A stretch of DNA of 64,000 nt, from assembly GCA_013314735.1 (NCBI GenBank), contig JABUFD010000004.1, positions 186,001 through 250,000 on the forward strand, read 5' to 3'. Shown here piece after piece: positions 34,111-43,311 of this stretch. This DNA comes from Anaerolineae bacterium. Its GTDB lineage: Bacteria; Chloroflexota; Anaerolineae; Anaerolineales; Anaerolineaceae. The position numbers and the translations under genes were made by a program. The notes below the pieces were generated by a model that searched no databases, was not told the DNA's origin, and was given only the letters and a program-made list of their open reading frames with translations. Each line of letters begins with the position of its first letter. The first letter of the stretch is position 1.

Positions 34111-35922
34111 TTAAGCCGTGGAATCTGCGCCATTGGCATTTCCCTGCCATAATTGACGCATCTCTTCATGGCTTGTCAGCAATTCCTGCAAGGTACCAAT
34201 CCCAGCCACACGCCCATCCTGCATCAGGACGATCTGGTCGGCATGCTGCAACACCGGATGGCGATGGGAAACAGCAAGGATGGTGTGGTTTTCGAGCGCG
34301 AATACCCTTTCCCACAATTTCTTTTCCGTTTCCACATCCAGGGCACTGGATATATCATCCAGCACCAGCAATTCCGGTTCGCGCACAAACATACGTGCCG
34401 CCGCAGTACGCTGCCGCTGCCCGCCGCTCAGGCGTACACCGCGCGCACCCAGTATCGCCTCCAGGCCCTGGTCAATCACTTTCAGGTCATCTTCCATTAC
34501 AGCCGTATACAGTGCGAAATCGAGATCAACTTCCGCCTCCGGTGTACCCATCAGGATATTCTCCCGCATCGTTTCAGAGAATAATTGTGGAATCTGGGGG
34601 GTGTAAGCGCTGCGGGGTGGAGCAAAGAACTCCCTGGCATTTTGTACGGGTTTATCGTTCCAATACACGGCTCCAGACTGGGAGGACAGCAGACCCAATA
34701 TGGCGCGCAGCAGGGTCGATTTCCCGGAACCAATCCGTCCGGTCACCACGGTAAAGCTATTACGAGGCACTGTGAAGCTGACAGCTTCGATCCCGCGTCC
34801 CGTTTCGCCGTATTTGAACCCCAGGTTTTCCACCCGCAGGTGTTCCAGGCGATGGGAAGCACCCTTGCGTGTGTAAGGCAGTACAGGGAGTTCACCGGTA
34901 AGATGGATCGGATTGTGTTCAGTCAGCGCCTGGATCGGGTCAGGATGCAGTACATCTGCAATGCGTTCCGTTGATACAGAAACTTGCTGGTAACGGGCGA
35001 TCATATCGCCAAACACGCCCATGAATTCACTGAGATATCCCAGGTAATAAACGAACAAGCTGAAATCGCCAACGGTGAAAGAGGCATCATGCACCAGGTC
35101 ACCGATCGTTAACAGGATCAGTCCGGTACCCAGGTTGACGATATTGGTATACGCCGTATGGATGAACTGGTGGAACACATGATCCTTCACTGCGCGCGTT
35201 CGCAGTTCGTTGGCGAGGTCATTAAATTTGCCGATCACACTGTCTTCTGCACCGGAAACCTTCATGGACTCAACAGCGCTGAAAATTTCCCCAATCATCC
35301 CGCTCAATCGCCCGGATGCGGTACGATGACTGCGGCGCAGTTCGATGAACTTTTTGGTCGTAAATCGCGACAGGAACAGGATGATTAACGTCGGCAGCAT
35401 GGCATACACCGTCACCCGCGCATTGATCTGCAGCATCACAACCAGCGCCGTGATGGAGAACGCTGCCTGCCCGATCGGTGAGATCAATTCATTGGCAAAC
35501 ATGGCAATTTCACCCACATCACCGCGGAAACGGCTGATGGTTTCACCGGTCGATTCCGGATAAGGCGAAGCACCGGGGTGGTGTAACAACCGGTAAAGCA
35601 GATTGCGGCGCATTAACCCGGTGAAATTGGTTCGCACAATACTGTACACCATGAAATCCACCAAAGAGCCGACATTGCTGCCAATCGAAACAGCGATGAC
35701 CAGTGCCAGGATACCCCAGTGGTCCATTTGCAGTCGGGCTTCACCACTGAGGACATTGAAAAACTCGCGGGAAAGCAAGCCGATCACCTGCGGGAAGACT
35801 GCGAAAAACATCATCTCCAGGATGAAGAATGGCACGAAGATCCAAGGCTTGTAGGTAACCAATTGCCAGATGTGATACAACGGACCCACCTTGCGCGGGG
35901 TTGATTTCTGCGTGGCTGTCAT
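34111..35922 (-). CDS. ABC exporter half-transporter with degenerate Walker B
   Basis: A 603-residue type IV exporter half: six membrane helices (about 25-320) and an ATPase domain (about 370-590). Walker A GRIGSGKSTLL, Q-loop TPQIPQLFS and signature LSGGQRQRTAAARMF are canonical. The catalytic Glu after Walker B is replaced by Asp (LLVLDDISSALD). Its ATG overlaps the stop of the gene at 35919 (ATGA). Together the pair fits heterodimeric exporters such as TM287/288, with this chain supplying the Walker side of the inactive site. Substrate unknown; drugs, peptides or lipids are typical. Confidence 0.93.
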   Translation of the reverse strand: MTATQKSTPRKVGPLYHIWQLVTYKPWIFVPFFILEMMFFAVFPQVIGLLSREFFNVLSGEARLQMDHWGILALVIAVSIGSNVGSLVDFMVYSIVRTNFTGLMRRNLLYRLLHHPGASPYPESTGETISRFRGDVGEIAMFANELISPIGQAAFSITALVVMLQINARVTVYAMLPTLIILFLSRFTTKKFIELRRSHRTASGRLSGMIGEIFSAVESMKVSGAEDSVIGKFNDLANELRTRAVKDHVFHQFIHTAYTNIVNLGTGLILLTIGDLVHDASFTVGDFSLFVYYLGYLSEFMGVFGDMIARYQQVSVSTERIADVLHPDPIQALTEHNPIHLTGELPVLPYTRKGASHRLEHLRVENLGFKYGETGRGIEAVSFTVPRNSFTVVTGRIGSGKSTLLRAILGLLSSQSGAVYWNDKPVQNAREFFAPPRSAYTPQIPQLFSETMRENILMGTPEAEVDLDFALYTAVMEDDLKVIDQGLEAILGARGVRLSGGQRQRTAAARMFVREPELLVLDDISSALDVETEKKLWERVFALENHTILAVSHRHPVLQHADQIVLMQDGRVAGIGTLQELLTSHEEMRQLWQGNANGADSTA

Positions 35923-37787
35923 TTCAGCACCTCCTCAATCCCGGTATGGATCAGTCTGGAAAAGATGGAACCCGGGTCCGCCAGCAGGTCTGTGCGGCGG
36001 CCGTACTCCTGAACCTCGCCCTGTGATAGGATCATAATCTCATCGGCGCGCTCCACCGTAGCCAATCGGTGGGCAATGATGATCGCTGTGCGGTTCTGGA
36101 TCAGCCGGTCCATGGCGCGTTCCAGCATGGCCTCGGTTGCCGGGTCAATCCGCGAAGAAGCTTCATCCAAAATCACCAGGCCGGGATCTCGCAGGAAAAT
36201 GCGTGTGAAAGCCAACAACTGGGACTCACCCGCGGACAGGCCTACCGCGCCTGTTTCAATCCGAGTATCCAGGCCGTCTGGCAGCGCATTAAACCAGTTA
36301 TCCGCACCAAGCTCATGGATTACTTCCAAAATGCGCTCATCCGAAATATTTCGGTCGAAAAAGGTCAGGTTGTCCCGCACGGAAGCGTAAAATAATTGCA
36401 CCTGCTGGGTGATCACACCCACATCATGCCGCAAGTCTTTGAATGATAGGTCACGCAAGTCAACCATGTTTTGCCCGGGGTAACCGATCCGAATCGATCC
36501 CTCCACCGGGTCATACAGGCGGCATAACAGGCGGATCATGGTGGTCTTCCCGCTGCCGGTACGGCCCAATAATCCTAATATTTTTCCAGGCGCCAATTCA
36601 AGGTTGATACCCTTCAAAATCAGGTCATCAAGGGTGGTTTCATGATTTTCACGCTTTGCCAGAGCCATCATTTCCAATGGCGGGGCATCGTCGTAACGGA
36701 AGGTGACGTTCCGGAATTGAACCCCCAAAGGCTCTTTGCTGCCGTTCACCGCGAGTGGAATCGAAGCGGCAGGTTCCTTGACCACCGGGCTGATATCCAT
36801 CAATTCCTTGATGCGCCAGATACCGGCGGTCGCATTTTGCAGATTGCGCATCTGGAACGCGATCGCCTGCAGTGGGCGGCGCATCATGGTGGTGTACTGA
36901 AAAGTCAGGTAAACAATCCCCAGACTGATCGCGCCCTGCAGGTAGAGGTCAGCACTGATGCCCAGCACCAGGGTGATTCCAATCACAAATGGCATAAAGC
37001 CTGTGACATAAAACAGGTTGCCCATAATAGCCTGACGGATCTCGGTGCGGCGCACTTCGCGGTAGTGCTGCGCCATGCGCAGCAAGGTATACTCCCGCCC
37101 TCCATTGCTGACAATGTCCTCCAATCCTGAAAGGCGTTCTTCAATGAAGCCAAACAGGTCCGCGAAAGCCTTCCGGTTTTCACGGAATGATTTGACCGCG
37201 ATGTTGCGGGTCAGGTACAAAACAGTCAGGATCACCAGGATAAAGGCGCTCAACACCACGCCCAACAGCCAGTTTTCCCGCCACAACAGCACCAGAATAC
37301 CGCCGATCAGGAAAATGTTGGCCATCAATACCACCGTCATGCGTGAGAAGAAATCGCCCAATTGCTGGATGTCACCCACAATCCGTTCGATCATTTCACC
37401 GGGGGTATGGTTATTGTGGAAGGAAAGGTCCAGCCGCAGCGTATGAGCCATCACATCATTGCGCAAATCATTGGTGGCGCCCCAGGTAACCAGCTGCGCC
37501 ACATACGTTGCCGAGAGGGCCAGGGCTGATTGAAGAATGGAGAACACCAGGAATCGTACAGCAAGCCCCACCAGCAGATGGTTCTCACCACCAGCAAGGG
37601 CAGTATCAATGAACGAACTAACAATCTGCGGATTGATAAGCTGCAAGGCGATATCTCCCAGCACAGCCGTCACGAGCAATGCCAGCAGCTGCCAGCGTGA
37701 ACCCAGGTATCGTCCAAAGAGATTCAAATAAACACGGAGCGGTATCGTTTCTCTACGCCCCTCAGGCACTTCATAAGAATATTGCAT
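35919..37787 (-). CDS. ABC exporter half-transporter with degenerate signature
   Basis: A 622-residue exporter half from the ATG at 37787. Six membrane helices are followed by an ATPase domain. Walker A GRTGSGKTTMIRLL and Walker B LVILDEASSRID with the catalytic Glu are intact, but the signature is LSAGES instead of LSGGQ. This is the complementary defect to its partner, so the heterodimer has one consensus and one degenerate ATP site. No ribosome site is evident; a TATAAT ends seven bases before the ATG, so the operon mRNA may be leaderless. Confidence 0.92.
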   Translation of the reverse strand: MQYSYEVPEGRRETIPLRVYLNLFGRYLGSRWQLLALLVTAVLGDIALQLINPQIVSSFIDTALAGGENHLLVGLAVRFLVFSILQSALALSATYVAQLVTWGATNDLRNDVMAHTLRLDLSFHNNHTPGEMIERIVGDIQQLGDFFSRMTVVLMANIFLIGGILVLLWRENWLLGVVLSAFILVILTVLYLTRNIAVKSFRENRKAFADLFGFIEERLSGLEDIVSNGGREYTLLRMAQHYREVRRTEIRQAIMGNLFYVTGFMPFVIGITLVLGISADLYLQGAISLGIVYLTFQYTTMMRRPLQAIAFQMRNLQNATAGIWRIKELMDISPVVKEPAASIPLAVNGSKEPLGVQFRNVTFRYDDAPPLEMMALAKRENHETTLDDLILKGINLELAPGKILGLLGRTGSGKTTMIRLLCRLYDPVEGSIRIGYPGQNMVDLRDLSFKDLRHDVGVITQQVQLFYASVRDNLTFFDRNISDERILEVIHELGADNWFNALPDGLDTRIETGAVGLSAGESQLLAFTRIFLRDPGLVILDEASSRIDPATEAMLERAMDRLIQNRTAIIIAHRLATVERADEIMILSQGEVQEYGRRTDLLADPGSIFSRLIHTGIEEVLK

Positions 37788-37794
37788 GGGTAAC

Positions 37795-37800
37795 ATTATA
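37795..37800 (-). promoter_or_regulatory. -10 element of the ABC exporter operon, possibly leaderless
   Basis: TATAAT on the minus strand, seven bases before the ATG at 37787. An in-frame ATG at 37796 overlaps this box and is unlikely to be the start. Confidence 0.5.
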
Positions 37801-37941
37801 CCGATGATTTAACCGTTCATTAACAACTTCCTTGATGATGAAAATCCTGAAATGTTATGAAAATGGTTCGCGGGTAATCTGCCTGTTTCCACAAAGGGAT
37901 TGACCCCGCCATAGCCCGTTCTTCAGCAATGGCCTGATAGA

Positions 37942-37977
37942 ACAATCCCCTCACCAGATTTTTGGTGAGGGGATTGT
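37942..37977 (-). terminator. Hairpin after the acidic membrane-protein gene
   Basis: A perfect 14-bp stem, ACAATCCCCTCACC with GGTGAGGGGATTGT, and an 8-base loop, 30 bases past the stop at 38007. The T-tract on the minus strand is short (TTCT). Confidence 0.65.
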
Positions 37978-38006
37978 AATCCAATCTAACGTCAGGGATT
38001 TGTGCT

Positions 38007-39881
38007 TCAGGGTACACGCAGATACAGGTCATCATAATGAACTTCGGTATCCACCTCGATAGAGCCTGTTTGCGCGACAAAGGCAATCCTGCCGTTGCTG
38101 AACATGTCATCTACGGCAACATCCAACACCTGCCCATTCACAATCAGGGTCAACTGGTTGCCCTCACAATGCATTTCAATTCGATTTTTATTGATATCCT
38201 TGCCGGCTTTGATTCCCTGGGCGTATTTCCACTCATTGATCGGCTGGAACACCCCGCTGATATAACGTTCGATCACGTACAACCCGCTGTTGGTAATGCG
38301 AAACGCATAACCATCTCCATTATCCTGCACGCGGCACATCACCCCATAGGTTGAATTGGTTCCGCCATCAAGCTCGATCTGGGTGGTGTCGACCTGTAGA
38401 ATCACATCACTGTACACTGCCTTATCCAGCACAGATACTGTGGGCGGTTCCGGAGCGATCGCATACACATAATAGAAACCCGCATTATAGGCACTGACAC
38501 CCACCGAGTAATCACCCAGGGTCGGCCAGCCAGAATCGGGGTTGGAAAAGTCATCCATCAGGTCCCAGTCGCCGATGTCGGCACGGTTATCGGCCTGCGC
38601 CAGGGGCGAGAAACCCGGACCATTTTTGAAGATCAGGAAGTAACCGGCTGCCAGCAATGAACCAATCAGGATCAATCCAGCCAGCACGGCAATCACCGCA
38701 ACCACCCATTGCTTGCGACCCTTCTTCTGAGGCCTCTCATCCACCGGCTTGACCGATTGCATGGTTTCAAGCATCGGTTCATCCTGATGATTCGGCAGCG
38801 GTTCCAGCTGGGGCAAGTCAAACAAATTGGGCTCATCGCCCTCTTCGGCTTCATCGAGGGCTGACACAGGTTGGGTGCCAGAAAGCAGGTCTTCATCCAC
38901 GTCCCAGGGCAGCTCAGCCAGGTCATCTTCATTTTCGATGATCTCAAACCCAACACCGTTCGGTAATTCCAACTCGTCCAAATCCGATGCCTGCGGCTGC
39001 ATGGGAAGTCCCGGTTGGGTTTCGTGTTCACCTGTCGCGGTTTCTTCCGCGGCCAGGTCAAACAGTTCCTGCACTTCATCTTCAGAAACCGGATCCGCTT
39101 TGATGCTTAATTCACCGGTAACCACTTCGCGTTCATATGGTTGTGCGCGGAAATCGTCAAAATCATCTTCGCTATCACCTTCGCTTTCACCGGAATCATC
39201 AAACAGCAGGGCGGCCAGGTCTTCATCAGTAAATTCCGCCACACGAGTCTGTATGGTTTCCCCCCCTTCGCCGTCGTCGAAAATAAAACCAATATCCTGA
39301 TCATCCTCATCATAACCTGAGTTCGCTTCCCCCTCGCCCATCCAGTTTTCGATACTGACCGGCTGGGTTGCCATCAGGTGTTCTGCCAGGCCTTCCACTT
39401 CTTCCGCGGGGGCCATCAGGTCGTCTTCATCCACAGGCTCTTTGCCCAGCAAACCGGCAAATATATCTTCCTCATTGAACAATTTGAATTGCTGGGAATC
39501 CGAACTGTCGGCGAATTGTTCTGCCAGCTCTTCTTCAAATGCCAGGTCAAAAGCTTCCTGCGTGGAAGGGCTTTTGGACTCCTCATCGCTGGTAAAAAAA
39601 TTTTCAACGGAAAATGCAGGAGCCTCTGCTTCCGCAGGCGTCACATCATCTTCGGGTTGTGTAGTGTCTGCGTCATCCTCCAGGAGATCATCCTGTACCC
39701 ATTTTTCGCCGTCGTAGTAATACCATTTACCGCTCTCAACGCCAATTTGCCAGTAACGGCCCAGGTTATCTTTGTACACCATGCGATTCACCTGTTCTTC
39801 AAACGCATCGGCGTCGATCTCTCCCCGGTTGTATTTTTCTTTCAATCGAACATATCGCTGCATGATCTGGGTAAAGTCCAT
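38007..39881 (-). CDS. Acidic single-span protein with external beta-sandwich domain
   Basis: A 624-residue protein. The N-terminus is a short SHOCT-like helical hairpin (YVRLKEKYNRGEIDADAFEE), then a GKWYYYDGEKW motif. Residues about 70-385 are very acidic and probably disordered. A basic KKGRKQ precedes one membrane helix at about 392-415. The outer domain (about 430-624) begins WDLMDDFSNPDSGWPTLG and resembles LamG/DUF1080-type concanavalin folds, like the C-terminus of the kinase at 1789. AGGAGAAAG lies before the ATG at 39881. It may be a sensor or scaffold; function unknown. It is a single-gene unit. Confidence 0.8.
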   Translation of the reverse strand: MDFTQIMQRYVRLKEKYNRGEIDADAFEEQVNRMVYKDNLGRYWQIGVESGKWYYYDGEKWVQDDLLEDDADTTQPEDDVTPAEAEAPAFSVENFFTSDEESKSPSTQEAFDLAFEEELAEQFADSSDSQQFKLFNEEDIFAGLLGKEPVDEDDLMAPAEEVEGLAEHLMATQPVSIENWMGEGEANSGYDEDDQDIGFIFDDGEGGETIQTRVAEFTDEDLAALLFDDSGESEGDSEDDFDDFRAQPYEREVVTGELSIKADPVSEDEVQELFDLAAEETATGEHETQPGLPMQPQASDLDELELPNGVGFEIIENEDDLAELPWDVDEDLLSGTQPVSALDEAEEGDEPNLFDLPQLEPLPNHQDEPMLETMQSVKPVDERPQKKGRKQWVVAVIAVLAGLILIGSLLAAGYFLIFKNGPGFSPLAQADNRADIGDWDLMDDFSNPDSGWPTLGDYSVGVSAYNAGFYYVYAIAPEPPTVSVLDKAVYSDVILQVDTTQIELDGGTNSTYGVMCRVQDNGDGYAFRITNSGLYVIERYISGVFQPINEWKYAQGIKAGKDINKNRIEMHCEGNQLTLIVNGQVLDVAVDDMFSNGRIAFVAQTGSIEVDTEVHYDDLYLRVP

Positions 39882-40063
39882 GATCTTTCTCCTTACATCC
39901 CACGCACTTTTAGTGGAGATTTATGTATCGGATGGGTTCTCAACAGGGAAAATCACCATCTTTTTCTTATTATAAACAAAATTACAGCATTGTTAAAGCC
40001 GGAATAACTGCACAGCTTGTGTGCAATAAAAGTGCCAGTTCAAACCAACAGGCACATTAAAAC

Positions 40064-40093
40064 GGATGCGCCGCGGAATCTTGCGGCGCATCC
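40064..40093. terminator. GC-rich hairpin in the 39.9-40.4 kb gap
   Basis: A perfect 11-bp stem, GGATGCGCCGC with GCGGCGCATCC, and an 8-base loop. On the minus strand it is followed by GTTTTAATG, a weak terminator tail. On the plus strand it stands right before a strong ribosome site at 40101-40115. Confidence 0.55.
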
Positions 40094-40115
40094 CAATCGA
40101 AGGAGGGTTAGGAGA

Positions 40116-40202
40116 ATGAAACTTGTCACTTTTAATTGCCGTCAGGAGGCAACCCAGACATTATGCTGGTCTGCGTCAGTCCTGTTTGATGGGGCATCAT
40201 AA
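40116..40202 (+). CDS. Candidate 28-residue peptide gene
   Basis: An ATG with an unusually strong upstream tract (AGGAGGGTTAGGAGA) opens a 28-codon frame ending in TAA. The peptide begins MKLVTFNC, has a second Cys at position 17 and ends LFDGAS. It resembles no family known to me. The reverse strand of the same stretch also reads as a protein-like frame of about 36 codons, rich in Asp, but without a normal start codon. Either or neither may be real. Confidence 0.35.
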   Translation: MKLVTFNCRQEATQTLCWSASVLFDGAS

Positions 40203-40239
40203 TCAAAATCAGGATCGGCAATGATGTACTTGGTGTGTG

Positions 40240-40320
40240 AATGTACTGAATTAATTAGATTATATACTATTTTTTAGATAATAACCTTAAAAATAGTCAT
40301 TTTCGTGAAACATGAGCGAT
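40240..40320. other. AT-rich intergenic segment with inverted repeat and minus-strand -10
   Basis: It holds a minus-strand TATAAT (40259-40264) and the imperfect inverted repeat CTATTTTTTA / TAAAAATAG (about 40268-40297). The gap from 39882 to 40356 otherwise holds only the hairpin at 40064, a smaller GTGCC/GGCAC hairpin (about 40032-40054) and the candidate peptide gene. Confidence 0.4.
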
Positions 40321-40356
40321 TTCTAATACTTCCAATACTGGCATCTGGCAGGCATA

Positions 40357-41178
40357 TCAATCCTTCTGGGCATTCCCGGGATCATGCATACGGTATCGGC
40401 AGCGCAGGATATATTCACCATACTCAGCAATTACCGCAAAGCCAAGCTGACGGTAAGCACGGATTGCGGGCAGATTATCCGCTTTCACATTCAAAGTAAT
40501 ATACCGTACACGTTTCTGTAATTCCTGAACCAGGCGAGCGCACACTTTTTTCGCCAGTCCGCCTCCGCGGTACGCTGGCAGCGTGGTGACATTCCCGACA
40601 CACGCCACCTGGTAAGGATGTGAATAAACATGGATACCAGCAGCAGAAACCAGATGCAAACCATCCCATATTCCGTAATACAAACCCGTTTCCAGCATGC
40701 GCACATCAAAGAAATTTCCCGGATAGGCAGCCTGGTATAAATCTTCCAATGCTGCATGATCCTGGGTGGAGAGGGACACCACCTCAGCCAGATTCCAGCC
40801 CTCAAGGCATGTGGCATCGCGCAGCGCCATTTTGAAATGCAAGCCATGCACTTCGACATGATACGCTTCCTGCAAAACGGGTTCCAGGCCCGGGCGAAAA
40901 TGGGTATACACCTCGGCTGGAAGCAGCCGGAACAAACCCCGGATGAAGGCCTGGGTCGCCTCCTCTTCCGTGGGGTCCATACATAACAGCACCGGCATAC
41001 CCGCCCCACTGTATAACAACGCCAGGCGGTCGATCAGCCCATCTTTCATGGATGCATACCAGGTGGTATAGGGCCAGAAAAAATCATCCAGATCACCGAT
41101 CGAGAGCGCGTTTACTTCAGGATCATGCAACAGGTATTCTTCCAGCGGTTGCCGTTGATGAATGGAAACGATATTCAT
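40357..41178 (-). CDS. GNAT-family acetyltransferase
   Basis: A 273-residue protein. The C-terminal half has the GNAT fold with the acetyl-CoA loop TLPAYRGGGLAKKVCARL and the late strand ITLNVKADNLPAIRAYRQLGF. The N-terminal half is a degenerate GNAT-like region (VNALSIGDLDDFFWPYTTW), as in two-domain GNAT proteins. It is the last gene of a four-gene operon with bactofilin, aminotransferase and PH-like genes; it starts four bases after its neighbour's stop. Linked to a DegT aminotransferase, it might acetylate an amino sugar, but this is inference. Confidence 0.85.
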   Translation of the reverse strand: MNIVSIHQRQPLEEYLLHDPEVNALSIGDLDDFFWPYTTWYASMKDGLIDRLALLYSGAGMPVLLCMDPTEEEATQAFIRGLFRLLPAEVYTHFRPGLEPVLQEAYHVEVHGLHFKMALRDATCLEGWNLAEVVSLSTQDHAALEDLYQAAYPGNFFDVRMLETGLYYGIWDGLHLVSAAGIHVYSHPYQVACVGNVTTLPAYRGGGLAKKVCARLVQELQKRVRYITLNVKADNLPAIRAYRQLGFAVIAEYGEYILRCRYRMHDPGNAQKD

Positions 41179-41182
41179 GGCA

Positions 41183-42097
41183 TCACCTCACCGAAAGTGC
41201 AATCGCCAGCGTGAATAAAAACGGTAAAATGCCTGCTGCCCCCCATAGAATGTAAGACAGCACCCGGTATTCCGTTTTCCGGTAAAACAAGATTCCCAGC
41301 AGGAAATCCAACCCGCCCAGTACAACTGATAGCAAGCTTAACAGGCGCAGACTGATGGCGGGAATCGGCTCTTGCGGTAAACCACCTGGTGAGAAACCAA
41401 GCTGGATTTCCGACTGGCGCGGGATCAACAGGGTGGTAATCACCAGCAATGCCAGGTTAAAAGCGATCCCGCCTGCAATCAGCCCCCGACCGAGGCGATC
41501 CTCCCAAACCTGCAGCAGAAAACTGGCAGGCTGGATTGATACACCCACCGCCGGGCTGAGATTACCGCTCTCCATCGCATACTGAACGGCTCTGGTAAAG
41601 CCCGCCGGGTCCTGTGGGGAAATCGCAAACACCTGCTCCGCGGTAGCAACCAGCAGCATCGTATCCAGGCGGCTTGCCAGGAATTCGATCTGTCCCAATT
41701 CACGCGTATGGGTAATGCCGCGGATGATGCCGCTCCAGTGACCGGGCGGAAGGTGCAGTTCCAGGGAAACAGATTCCGCACTGCGCACCCATTGCACCTG
41801 TTCCATCGGGAGAAAGACCTCACGCAGCCCCCAGCGCAAACGGATCCCTTCGCGCCGTACCTGATAACAGGCACTCAACAGACCATGGAGAGAAAAACCC
41901 AGGAACGGCAGTGCTGACAGGCAGAACAGGAACACGAACAACCATAATACAAACCAGCTCCCGCTGGTGCGCAGCATGAAAATCAATCCAGATACAGTCC
42001 CCCCCGCTGCCACCAGCAAAGAACTGCCAACCACCACAAGCCCTTTTCTCTTATCTGGCGTATGTGTCTTGTGAAAAAACTGTTCGCTGTTGCTCAT
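41183..42097 (-). CDS. Membrane protein with PH-like domain
   Basis: A 304-residue protein. Two hydrophobic helices lie near the N-terminus (about 20-75), a PH-like domain of about 95 residues follows (EGIRLRWGLREVFLPMEQV up to VFAISPQDPAGFTRAV), then two or three further helices to the C-terminus. The FAISP-D-x-x-x-F pattern is typical of bacterial PH-domain proteins. Role unknown. It is tightly packed between the aminotransferase and the GNAT gene (gaps of 12 and 4 bases). Confidence 0.75.
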   Translation of the reverse strand: MSNSEQFFHKTHTPDKRKGLVVVGSSLLVAAGGTVSGLIFMLRTSGSWFVLWLFVFLFCLSALPFLGFSLHGLLSACYQVRREGIRLRWGLREVFLPMEQVQWVRSAESVSLELHLPPGHWSGIIRGITHTRELGQIEFLASRLDTMLLVATAEQVFAISPQDPAGFTRAVQYAMESGNLSPAVGVSIQPASFLLQVWEDRLGRGLIAGGIAFNLALLVITTLLIPRQSEIQLGFSPGGLPQEPIPAISLRLLSLLSVVLGGLDFLLGILFYRKTEYRVLSYILWGAAGILPFLFTLAIALSVR

Positions 42098-42109
42098 GCG
42101 AAGCAGGCC

Positions 42110-43297
42110 TTATCCCAGAACATCCCACAGCGCATCACAAACCGCAGTCACTTCCGCTTTGCTCATCTGTCCAGAGAAGGGAATTGCCATATTGCGATCC
42201 CCGAGGGTTTCGGTCACAGGATAATCTCCTTCCTGGTATCCGAATTGCTTTCGCATGTACGGTTGCAGATGGATCGGGCTGAAATATGACCGGATGGGAA
42301 CCCCGCGCCGCAGCAATTCATCCGCCGTACGCTCCCGGTCGATGCCATCTGCCAGGCGCACCACATACACGAACCAGCTGACATCTGTGCATTCCGGTGT
42401 TAACCAGGGGAGGCTGACCGCCTCCAGGCCCCGCAACCCGTCTTCATACCATCCGGCAACACGTGCCCGTTTATCCAGCAATTCCGCCAGGCGGCGCATC
42501 TGCACAGCGCCCAGTGCGGCGCTCAACTCATCCAAGCGGTAGTTGTATCCCAGCCAGGTATGCTGCAGCCAGGTATCCCCGGCCGCCCGTCCCTGGTTGC
42601 GCAGGGAACGCATTAACACGGCCGCCTCATCGTCATTGGTAACGATCATGCCGCCCTCTCCCACGGTGATCTGTTTGTTGGGATAAAAGGCAAACACACC
42701 ATAATCCCCCAGGCTGCCGGCCTTGCGGCCTTTGTATTCACCCCCCAGGGCTTCACAGGAATCTTCAATGACGTGCAAACCATATAGATGGGCAAGGTCA
42801 TTGATCGGATCCATATCCGCCGGTTGACCAAACACGTCCACCGGTAAAATGGCCTTGAGCGGCCCATGGTGCTCAGCACCGGTACGGGGCAACCACCGTT
42901 TGGCACGCTCACCGCCGGCACTGAGGTCGGCAGCGGCGGCAGCCAGCTGGAAGGGGTCAATATTCCCGGTGCGCGGATCAACATCCACAAACACCGGTAT
43001 CGCGCGTTCAAACAAGATCACGTTGGTGGAGGCCACAAAAGAAAACGGCGTGGTCAACACCAGATCGCCATCGTGAATCTCCGCCGCGCGCACGCACAGG
43101 TGCAATCCAGCGGTGCCGGAATTGACCCCGATGGCATGCTTGACGCCTGTATAGGCCCGAATGGCGTCCTCGAATTCGGTGATGTAAGGTCCCATGCTGA
43201 GGTATGGTGTGTTTAAAACCGATAAAACTGCCTGTCGCTCCTCTTCACCAATATCCGGTGATGACATGGGAATTTTGGGGGCTGCATAAAAATCCAT
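42110..43297 (-). CDS. DegT/DnrJ/EryC1-type sugar aminotransferase
   Basis: A 395-residue PLP enzyme of fold type I. Evident motifs are the substrate loop GVNSGTAGLHLCVRAA, the cofactor Asp region HVIEDSCEALGGEYKGRKAG and the PLP lysine in FAFYPNKQITVGEGGM. Family members transfer an amino group to keto sugars on nucleotide carriers for cell-surface polysaccharides. An insertion of about 20 residues, rich in Arg and Gly (around SAGGERAKRWLP), lies near residue 130. It follows the bactofilin gene by 14 bases. Confidence 0.92.
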   Translation of the reverse strand: MDFYAAPKIPMSSPDIGEEERQAVLSVLNTPYLSMGPYITEFEDAIRAYTGVKHAIGVNSGTAGLHLCVRAAEIHDGDLVLTTPFSFVASTNVILFERAIPVFVDVDPRTGNIDPFQLAAAAADLSAGGERAKRWLPRTGAEHHGPLKAILPVDVFGQPADMDPINDLAHLYGLHVIEDSCEALGGEYKGRKAGSLGDYGVFAFYPNKQITVGEGGMIVTNDDEAAVLMRSLRNQGRAAGDTWLQHTWLGYNYRLDELSAALGAVQMRRLAELLDKRARVAGWYEDGLRGLEAVSLPWLTPECTDVSWFVYVVRLADGIDRERTADELLRRGVPIRSYFSPIHLQPYMRKQFGYQEGDYPVTETLGDRNMAIPFSGQMSKAEVTAVCDALWDVLG

Positions 43298-43311
43298 GGT
43301 GTGTTCCTGCC

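Noticed and set aside
33756-34754. 332-codon plus-strand frame across the Gfo/Idh and ABC genes
   Set aside because: It spans two well-supported minus-strand genes and their gap, with low-complexity composition.
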